A stretch of DNA of 64,000 bases. Origin: Saccharopolyspora erythraea. GTDB lineage: Bacteria > Actinomycetota > Actinomycetes > Mycobacteriales > Pseudonocardiaceae. Under the pieces are notes generated by a model that saw only the letters and a program-made list of their open reading frames with translations, had not been told where the DNA came from and ran no database searches. A program made the translations under genes and the position numbers. The stretch covers positions 4,898,001-4,962,000 of the forward strand of contig NZ_CP054839.1 in assembly GCF_018141105.1 (NCBI RefSeq), read 5' to 3'. Positions 54,549 through 61,595 of the stretch are shown piece by piece (positions within the stretch are counted from its first letter, which is position 1; every line of letters starts with the position of its first letter).

Positions 54549-56921
54549 TCACCGGCCGGTGTTGAGCACCGAGACCGAGTTCGAGTTGACGTTGGTGACG
54601 TAGGCCTGCCGGCCGTCGGGCGTGACGGCTGCCGCGACCGGCGCCACTCCCACCGGCAGGGTGGCTGTCACCCGGTCCGTCCCGGTGGCCATCACCGAGA
54701 CCGAGTTCGAGCCCTCGTTGACCACGTAGGCGTGCCTGCCGTCGGGGGCGATCGCGACGCTGGAGGGCTTGATCCCGACGCGGGTGGTCGCGACGACCTT
54801 CTTCGAGCCGGTGTCGATGGTCGAGACCGTGCCCGCGTCGTAGCTGGCGACCAGCACCTCGGTTCCGTCCGGCGTGATGGTCGTGCTGTGCGGGCTGGGC
54901 GGCACCGGGATGGTGTCGGTCACCGAGCGGCTCGCGGTGTCGACCACCGAGACGAGGTTGGACTCGTGGTTGGCGACGTAGGCGGTCTGGCCGTCCGGGC
55001 TGAACGAGACCGAGTGCGGGTTGCGCGGGACGCGGATGACGCCCTCCACGGCGTTGGTCTCGGTCGACATGATCGAGATCTCCGCCGAGTCGTGGTCGGG
55101 CACGTAGACCTGCCGGCCGTCCGGGGACACCGCGAGCGTGTAGGGGTGCTTGCCCACCGGCACCTCGGCGATCACGGTCGCGCTGGCGACGTCGATCACT
55201 GCCACCTGGTTCTCCGGCCCCGTGGGCGGGTAGGCACTGACGTAGGCGCGGCGGCCGTCCGGGGCGACCGCGACGAACTGCGGCGGCACCTTGAGGAACA
55301 CCGAGGCGACCACCTGGCCGTTCGCGACGTCGATCACCGAGACCCGGCTGGTGTTCCGGCTGGTGACGAAGGCGTAGCGGCCGTCGGGGGTCACGGCGAC
55401 CCCGCGCGGGGCAGCGACACCGATGTCGGGAGCCGGGGTCGGGTTCGGCAGGCTCTCGGCGAACGCGTTGGGCTGCACCGCTGGGCCGGGCACGATCGGC
55501 TCGGCCTCCCGCGGCCCCGGCGCCTGCACGTCGGGCCCCACTCCACCGCCGAACAGGCTGAGCGTCCCCACCAGGACCAGCACGCCGAGCACCGCGGCGG
55601 CGAGCATGATGATGTTGCGCGGCTTGCCGAGCACGCCGGTCACCGCGGCCCGCGCCCGACCTCCGCGCCGGCCCGACGGCTCGCCCTCCGGCTCCCCGCC
55701 TCCCCCACCGCGTCCGCCGGTCTCGGGCGGGGGTGTGCCCCCGCCACCGGCCGCCGGGCCCTGCTCCTCCGCCTGCTCGGTCCGCGCCAGGCCGCCGTTG
55801 CCGCTCGAGCGGGCGGCCGGGATGACCTTCGCGGTTTCCAGGCTCACCCCGGCGGGCCCCGTCTCGACGCCGGCCAGCGCGGCGGCGCCCAGCGCGACGG
55901 CGTACTTGGGGTGCGCGTCCACCGCGGTCGGCCGCCCCAGCTCCTCCGAGACCATCCTGGCCACCAGAGGGATCCGCGACGAGCCGCCGACCAGCAGCAC
56001 CGCCGCGAGATCGGCGGGCTCGACGCGCGCCGAACGCAGCGCGCGGTGCAGCGCCTCGATGGTCGACTCGATCGGGACGCGGATCATGTCCTCGAACTCC
56101 ACGCGGGTCAGCCGCACCTCGCAGTGCCGGTTCGGCAGGAACACCGGGATGGTGGTCTCGGTGTCCACCGACAGCGCTTCCTTGGCCTCGATGCAGTCCT
56201 GGCGCAGCCGCCGCAGCGCGGTCGCCGCCTGCGGGTCCTGCGGGGGCAGCTCCCCGATCGCACCGTTGAGCTCGCGGTCGACGTGGTTGAGCACCGCCTC
56301 GTCGAAGTCGACGCCGCCGAGCCGTTCGATGCCCTCCGGGCTGCCCAGGATGGCGATGCCGTCGGGCAGCTTGCGCACCACGGTCGCGTCGAACGTGCCT
56401 CCGCCGAGGTCGTAGACCGCGACCACCTCGCCGTCGTCGAGGCGGCGCTTGGCCGCGTAGTAGGCGGCGGCCGCCTCCGGCTCGGTCACCTTGCGCACGT
56501 CGTCGAGGCCGCCCAGCCTGGGCACCTCGTCGAACAGCTCCCGCCGGTAGGGGCCCCAGTTCGCCGGATGGGTCAGCACCACGTTGTCCGGTGCCTCGCC
56601 CTCGGTCTCGGTGACCTTGTGCAGGGCGTCCCGCAGCAGGTACCCCAGCAGCGCCACGGCCGAGTACGGCGTGCCTCCCAGCATCAGCGGGGTCGGGTCG
56701 CCGAGCCTGCGCTTGAACTCGCGGCCGGTCCGGTACGGCTCGCTCATGGCCCGCCGCACCGCGGCGTCGCCCGTCACGACCCCGCCGTCGTCGCGGGCGA
56801 ACACGACGGCGGGAGCCACGACGGTGCGGTCTCCCAGCGTCAGCATCTCGATCCGCTCGGTGCGGTCCACCGCGACCGCGGTGAAGGTCGTGCCGAGATC
56901 GACGCCAAGGCTGTAACCCAT
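54549..56921 (-). CDS. Hsp70-type ATPase fused through a membrane helix to a YVTN beta-propeller
   Basis: A 790-residue fusion. Residues 1-350 are an Hsp70/actin-like ATPase: DLGTT (8-12), VTEPEAAA (145-152), DLGGGTFD (171-178) and VGGSSRIP (311-318). No substrate-binding domain follows. A Gly/Pro-rich linker (380-425) and one membrane helix (about 436-456) come next. Seven YVTN-type repeats (503-790), each with a PDGRxAYV core, form a probable seven-bladed propeller outside the cell. It could link an outside signal or ligand to an inside ATPase. ATG at 56921 has GGGAG upstream. It is divergent from the kinase-like gene at 57126. Confidence 0.9.
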   Translation of the reverse strand: MGYSLGVDLGTTFTAVAVDRTERIEMLTLGDRTVVAPAVVFARDDGGVVTGDAAVRRAMSEPYRTGREFKRRLGDPTPLMLGGTPYSAVALLGYLLRDALHKVTETEGEAPDNVVLTHPANWGPYRRELFDEVPRLGGLDDVRKVTEPEAAAAYYAAKRRLDDGEVVAVYDLGGGTFDATVVRKLPDGIAILGSPEGIERLGGVDFDEAVLNHVDRELNGAIGELPPQDPQAATALRRLRQDCIEAKEALSVDTETTIPVFLPNRHCEVRLTRVEFEDMIRVPIESTIEALHRALRSARVEPADLAAVLLVGGSSRIPLVARMVSEELGRPTAVDAHPKYAVALGAAALAGVETGPAGVSLETAKVIPAARSSGNGGLARTEQAEEQGPAAGGGGTPPPETGGRGGGGGEPEGEPSGRRGGRARAAVTGVLGKPRNIIMLAAAVLGVLVLVGTLSLFGGGVGPDVQAPGPREAEPIVPGPAVQPNAFAESLPNPTPAPDIGVAAPRGVAVTPDGRYAFVTSRNTSRVSVIDVANGQVVASVFLKVPPQFVAVAPDGRRAYVSAYPPTGPENQVAVIDVASATVIAEVPVGKHPYTLAVSPDGRQVYVPDHDSAEISIMSTETNAVEGVIRVPRNPHSVSFSPDGQTAYVANHESNLVSVVDTASRSVTDTIPVPPSPHSTTITPDGTEVLVASYDAGTVSTIDTGSKKVVATTRVGIKPSSVAIAPDGRHAYVVNEGSNSVSVMATGTDRVTATLPVGVAPVAAAVTPDGRQAYVTNVNSNSVSVLNTGR

Positions 56922-57125
56922 GAACACGCTCCCTGAAGGCATTTGCGCATGCCCACCGGCGCACTCACGCTAACCCCTGACCGGCGGGGTCCACAGGGCC
57001 AATGGCCCCGGCCTGCCCGGGCGGGGTGGGCAGTCCCTACCCCCGGTGGGGGGTGCACCCCATTTCCGCGACGGCCACGACGGACCACGATGGTGCGCGT
57101 ACCGCTTTGGAAGGGGACCTCCGAG

Positions 57126-57683
57126 ATGACCGAGCGGCGCGAGGTACGCGGCGAGCTGGGCACGTGCCCGGCGCCCTCGCCCGGGGCGAGTGAATGGCTG
57201 CACCGGCGCCGCCTGGAACGCAAGCTGCACGACGGGCCTGCGTTGCGGCTGGCCGCGCTGTCGCTGAGGCTGGGGGTGTGTAGCCACCGGGCGCGTGACG
57301 AGCAGCTGGTGCACGAGTGCCTCGCGGGCGCCCAGGACGAGCTGCACGCGGTCCTGCAGGAGCTGCGCGAGGTCGCCAGCCAGATCTACCCGCCCGTGCT
57401 GGCCACGGCGGGACTGGGGGTCGCGCTGGAGGCGATGGCGGAGCGGTTCGGGGTGCCGCTGTCGGTGCGGGCACCCGCCGAACGGTTCTCGGCCGAGGTC
57501 GAGGCCGCCGCGTACTTCGAGGTGGCCGAGAGCGTGGCGAGGCTGTCCGACGACGCGGTGGCTCTCGAGGTCGTGATCGACCGGGTCGGCGACGAGCTGG
57601 TGCTCGACATCGCCGCCGAACGCAAGAAAGGGGCCGAGCGCGGACCGGACGACGTGATCACGGTGAGGATGCCATGCGAGTAG
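57126..57683 (+). CDS. HisKA_3-like phospho-acceptor protein without a recognisable ATP-binding domain
   Basis: The 185-residue protein has the phospho-acceptor block LERKLHDGPALRLAALSLRLG (His35) of NarL-partner kinases, and the following helix (ELREVASQIYPPVL). The rest aligns only loosely with an HATPase domain. The N-box Asn is absent in YFEVAESVARLSDDA and no G-box appears. It overlaps the start of the response regulator by 10 bases. It probably acts as a phosphotransfer protein or inactive kinase partner rather than a stand-alone kinase. ATG at 57126 has GAAGGGG upstream. Confidence 0.8.
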   Translation: MTERREVRGELGTCPAPSPGASEWLHRRRLERKLHDGPALRLAALSLRLGVCSHRARDEQLVHECLAGAQDELHAVLQELREVASQIYPPVLATAGLGVALEAMAERFGVPLSVRAPAERFSAEVEAAAYFEVAESVARLSDDAVALEVVIDRVGDELVLDIAAERKKGAERGPDDVITVRMPCE

Positions 57684-58342
57684 CTATTGCCGAGGACGGC
57701 GCGCTGTTCCGGGAGGGCCTGGTGATGCTGCTCGGCGCGGCTGGCCACGAGGTGGTCTCGTGCGTGGGCGGCGGCGACGAGCTGATCGAGAGCCTCGGCG
57801 ACGGCACCGAGGCCGACGTGGCCATCCTGGACATCCGGATGCCGCCGGAGCCCGAGGGCGGGCTGGTCACCGCCGAGCGGCTGCGCTCGGCCCACCCGCA
57901 GATGGGACTGCTGCTGCTCTCCCACTACGCCGAGACCCACTACCTGATGCGCATCCTGGACATCGGCACCGACCGGATCGGCTACCGGCTCAAGGAGAAG
58001 ATCGCCAGCGTCGACGTGCTGGGCGACACCCTGGAGCGCATCCACGCCGGTGAGATCGTCATCGAACCCGTGCTGGCCAAGCGGCTGGTGGAGCGGCCGC
58101 GCGGCCGGGAGGAGAAGGCGCTCTCCGAGCTCAGCGAGCGTGAGGAGGAGGTGCTCAAGCTGATGGCCGAAGGGCGCTCGAACCCCGGCATCGCCGGTCA
58201 GCTCTACATCAGCCCCAAGGCCGTCGAGAAGCACGTGGCGAGCATCCTGTCCAAGCTCGGGATCCCGCCCGACGACACCGGCCACCACCGCCGGGTGCTC
58301 GCGGTGCTCACCTACCTGCGCGCCAGGTGGGTCGAGACCTGA
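57674..58342 (+). CDS. NarL/LuxR-family response regulator
   Basis: The 222-residue regulator starts MRVAIAEDGALFREG, has the phospho-acceptor Asp53 in VAILDIRMPP and Lys in YRLKEKI. A C-terminal LuxR helix-turn-helix (about 150-205) follows, with LSEREEEVLKLMAEG and SPKAVEKHVASIL. It overlaps the upstream gene, so it is co-translated. It probably responds to the sensor kinase at 61596 or to the local DHp protein. Confidence 0.93.
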   Translation: MRVAIAEDGALFREGLVMLLGAAGHEVVSCVGGGDELIESLGDGTEADVAILDIRMPPEPEGGLVTAERLRSAHPQMGLLLLSHYAETHYLMRILDIGTDRIGYRLKEKIASVDVLGDTLERIHAGEIVIEPVLAKRLVERPRGREEKALSELSEREEEVLKLMAEGRSNPGIAGQLYISPKAVEKHVASILSKLGIPPDDTGHHRRVLAVLTYLRARWVET

Positions 58343-58687
58343 GACCGCGATGGCGCAGCGGGCCGGTGGCTACGGTGCGGCCACCGGCAGCCGACTCCTC
58401 CCCCGAGGCCGTGCCGCGGAGTGATCGCGACGGCCGGCGCTGCGATCCGCACCTCTGAGCGCCTGTCTTCGACCTTCGCGTGGCGGTTCCGGTGGAACCT
58501 CAGGCGCCCGCTGGCTCCGTCATCCTTTTCACACGCATCCTGTGCGCGGGTCGTACCTGAGGCTCACGGCTGACGTTTGTCCTCTGGTGATCTGGGCGAG
58601 TCGGCCCTAGCGTTTCCCTCATCCGTGGGAGGGCGTTGCGACGGACCGCGCGGCTCGCGGGTCCTCCCCTGCGCGCGGGGGCGGGTG
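58343..58687. other. Intergenic region with a dispersed repeat
   Basis: A 345-base gap before the pseudokinase-GTPase gene. The repeat copy A at 58461-58503 lies here. No convincing gene is seen. The final 60 bases before the ATG are G-rich and could be the leader. Confidence 0.45.
58461..58503 (+). repeat. Repeat copy A near the GTPase-fusion gene
   Basis: GCCTGTCTTCGACCTTCG (58461-58478) matches 61508-61525 in direct orientation with one change. The following bases to 58503, starting CGCGTGGCGGT and ending AACCTCAG, resemble the reverse complement of 61544-61573. Confidence 0.65.
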
Positions 58688-61462
58688 ATGCGGCGGCTCG
58701 ACGTGGTGCTGACGGCACGCCGGCTGTGGGCCGCCGGCTACCTCGCCACGGTCTTCCTCGTGGTGGTCGGCGGCCTGGGAGCGCCATTCGGCTGGGACGG
58801 CAAAGCGGTGATCGCGCTGTCGTTCGTCGCCGCCGGGATCGCCGCCGCCGGACACTTCCCCCTCCAGCGGTGGATCACGCCGTGGCTGCACCGGTCGCAG
58901 TCCTGCGCGGCGCTGACCGAGGTGGCCGGCGGGCTCACGGCGGTCGGGTCGCTGGAGCAGGCGCTGCCGACGATGGCCCGCATGCTCGCCGAGGAGACCC
59001 GCGCCGACCACGCGTCGCTGTGGCTGACCGTGGGCGGCCGGCTGGTGAGCGCGGCGTCCTGGCCCGCGGCGTGGGCCGGTGCCACGCACGCGGTGGCCGA
59101 CCTGGACGGTCTGCGCGCCCTGCCCGGTGTCGACCACGCCGTTCCCGTCGTCGACGCCCACCTGAGCCGGGGCGCGCTGGCGATCGGCAAGCCGGAGCCG
59201 GTCACCGATCGCGACCTGCGGGTGATGCACAACATCGCCGGGGGCGCGGGACTGCTGCTGCGCAGCGTCGCGCTCAACACCGAGCTGGAGGCGCGGGTGC
59301 GGCAGGCCGAGGACCTCGGGGCGGAGCTGACCGCGTCCCGCCAGCGGCTGATGCACGCGCGCGACGTCGAGCGCAGGCGGCTGGTCACCGAGATCGCCAA
59401 CGTCACCACCGCCAGCCTGGCCGAGATCAGCGCCGGCCTGGAACAGGTCAGGGAGCTGGCCGCGACCGACCCCGAGGACGCCGAGCGGAGCCTGGCGCGG
59501 CTGCGCCCGGTGCTCGACGAGGTGATCGACCGCTTCCGCACGGTGGTCCGCGGCGTGTACCCCGGGGTGCTGCGCGACGACGGCCCGCGCGCGGCGCTGG
59601 AGGAGCTGGCCAGTGACCTGGCCCGGCCGGTCCAGCTCAGCGGTCACTTCGGGGACCGGGTCGACTGGGAGACCGAGTCCGGCATCTACTTCGCCACGGC
59701 GGCGGCGATGCGGCTGTTCGGCGGGCAGCCCTCGGCGGAGCCGCTGGCGGTGCGCATCGGCCACGACTACGGCAGGCTCACCGCGCGGGTCGAGGAGCCG
59801 GACCCGCAGCCCGGGGCGGTGGATCCGCGGGTGGCGCTGGCCGACGACCAGGACCGCCTCGCCGCGCTCGGCGGCGGGCTGCGGTGCCGGGAGACCGCCA
59901 GCGGCGTGACGGTGACCGCGTGGCTGCCCGACCGGCTCGAACCGCTGGTGCCAAGGCATCCCGAGGCCGAACAGCCCGAGGGGCTGGCCACGACCGAGGA
60001 GCTGCCCGCGGAGGAGGAACAGGAGCGAGCCCCGGAGGAGGCTCGCGAACCCGACACCCTGCGCGGCCGCGTCCGCGCCCTGGTCACCACCGCGCTGGAG
60101 CACTACGGGAGCGAGCCCGCCGGGCGGGAGCTGACCGAGGCGGCCGCCCGCCTCGACGAGCCGCTGCGGGTGGCGGTCGCGGGTAACCACCGCTGTGGCA
60201 AGACCACGCTGGTCAACGCCCTGGTGGGGCGCAACCTAGCCGAGGAGGGGCCGACGAGGACCGTCACCCTCTACCGCGGCGGAACCAGGCCGGGGGTCAC
60301 CGTCCATCCCACCGAGGGGGAACCGCACAGGCTGCCGACCGCGAACGCGATCGACCCGGCCGGGATGCCGGCCGGCCAGGTGGACCACCTGGAGGTGGAG
60401 TCGCCGTCCTCGGCGTTGCGCGGCCTGACGCTGATCGACCTGCCGCCCCTGGACAGCGCCGAACCCGATGCGGCGGGCAGAGCCCGCGCCCTGCTCACCT
60501 CCGTCGGCAGCACCGACGTCGTGCTCCTGCTCGCCGACGAGCTCGGCAGCGAGCACCCGGACCTGCTCGATCGCATCCGCGAGCATTCGCCGGTCGTGGT
60601 GGTCATCGCCCAGGCCGACCGGTTCGGCGGCGCCGGCGGGGATGCCATGCGCACCGCGCGCGTGACGGTCGCCGAGTACCTGCTCGACCCGCGGCTGCGG
60701 CGGGCGTGCCAGGCGATCCTGCCGGTCGCCGGGCTGCTGGCGGCGTCGGGAGCCACGCTGCGCGAGCCGGAGTACCAGTCCTTCCACCGGCTGAGCCTGC
60801 TCGGTGAGGCCGAGGTCGCAGACCTGCTGCGCTCACCGGAGCACTTCGCGCGCACCGAGGCACCGCGCGCACCTGGCCCGGGCGAGCGGGCGGCGCTGCT
60901 GCGGCGCTTCGGGATCTTCGGGGTGCGGCTGGCGGCCGGGCTGGTCCGCGACGGCGAGGCCGAGAGCTGCGCCGAGCTGTCGGCGGCGCTGGTGCGGGAG
61001 AGCGGCATCGAACCCGTGCGCGACCTGCTGCGCTCGCGGTTCGCGGAACTGAGCGAGGTGCGGCGGGCCCGCGCCGCGCTGCGGGCGGTCGAGGAGGTGC
61101 TGCACGGTGTCGCGCCCGACGACCCGCACCGGCAGGCGATGTCCTACGAGCTCGACCGGATCCGCGGTGGCGCGCACGAGTTCGTCGAGGTCGACGTCAT
61201 CGACACGCTGCGCGGGGTCGCCGTCCCGCTGCGGGAGCAGGAGCGGGTGATGGCCGAGCGGCTGCTCGGCGCGTCGGGAACCGACCCGCACGTGCGGCTC
61301 GCGCTGCCCGCGGCCGCGGCGCCCGAGGAGGTCCGCAGGGCCGCCGCGCAGCAGCTCGCGTGGTGGCGCGAGCGCGCCGAGAACCCCGCGGCGACGCGGG
61401 ACGTCCGGGAGGTGTGCCTGGCCGTGGTGCGCAGCTGCGAGGGCATGCTCGGCGCCTGGTGA
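58688..61462 (+). CDS. Membrane pseudo-histidine kinase fused to a dynamin-like GTPase
   Basis: A 924-residue fusion. Two membrane segments lie near 13-32 and 40-56. A GAF-like segment (75-195) follows. Residues 200-415 are a HisKA_3/HATPase-like domain in which the acceptor His is replaced (VERRRLVTEIANV instead of the usual LHDG) and the N-box Asn is gone. After an acidic linker (430-455) comes a dynamin-like GTPase: P-loop GNHRCGKTT (499-507), a Thr-containing segment near 524-526, DLPPLD (584-589) in the DxxG position, and AQAD in the [NT]KxD position. The C-terminal 250 residues are helical. It would be tethered at the membrane and could remodel it in response to signal. ATG at 58688; a GTG is just upstream. 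Confidence 0.88.
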   Translation: MRRLDVVLTARRLWAAGYLATVFLVVVGGLGAPFGWDGKAVIALSFVAAGIAAAGHFPLQRWITPWLHRSQSCAALTEVAGGLTAVGSLEQALPTMARMLAEETRADHASLWLTVGGRLVSAASWPAAWAGATHAVADLDGLRALPGVDHAVPVVDAHLSRGALAIGKPEPVTDRDLRVMHNIAGGAGLLLRSVALNTELEARVRQAEDLGAELTASRQRLMHARDVERRRLVTEIANVTTASLAEISAGLEQVRELAATDPEDAERSLARLRPVLDEVIDRFRTVVRGVYPGVLRDDGPRAALEELASDLARPVQLSGHFGDRVDWETESGIYFATAAAMRLFGGQPSAEPLAVRIGHDYGRLTARVEEPDPQPGAVDPRVALADDQDRLAALGGGLRCRETASGVTVTAWLPDRLEPLVPRHPEAEQPEGLATTEELPAEEEQERAPEEAREPDTLRGRVRALVTTALEHYGSEPAGRELTEAAARLDEPLRVAVAGNHRCGKTTLVNALVGRNLAEEGPTRTVTLYRGGTRPGVTVHPTEGEPHRLPTANAIDPAGMPAGQVDHLEVESPSSALRGLTLIDLPPLDSAEPDAAGRARALLTSVGSTDVVLLLADELGSEHPDLLDRIREHSPVVVVIAQADRFGGAGGDAMRTARVTVAEYLLDPRLRRACQAILPVAGLLAASGATLREPEYQSFHRLSLLGEAEVADLLRSPEHFARTEAPRAPGPGERAALLRRFGIFGVRLAAGLVRDGEAESCAELSAALVRESGIEPVRDLLRSRFAELSEVRRARAALRAVEEVLHGVAPDDPHRQAMSYELDRIRGGAHEFVEVDVIDTLRGVAVPLREQERVMAERLLGASGTDPHVRLALPAAAAPEEVRRAAAQQLAWWRERAENPAATRDVREVCLAVVRSCEGMLGAW

Positions 61463-61507
61463 GCCGGAGCGGATGCAGTGACCGGAAGGCGGTTGCGGGG
61501 GGTCAGA

Positions 61508-61573
61508 GCCTGTCTTCGATCTTCGAAGCGGCGTCAACATGCACTGAGGTTCTGCCACCCACACCGCCACGCG
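61508..61573 (+). repeat. Repeat copy B downstream of the GTPase-fusion gene
   Basis: GCCTGTCTTCGATCTTCG at 61508-61525 repeats copy A, and 61544-61573 reads as an imperfect reverse complement of 58477-58503. The two copies bracket the fusion gene, one on each side. Confidence 0.65.
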
Positions 61574-61595
61574 AGGCGCGGTCAACGAAAGCCTC

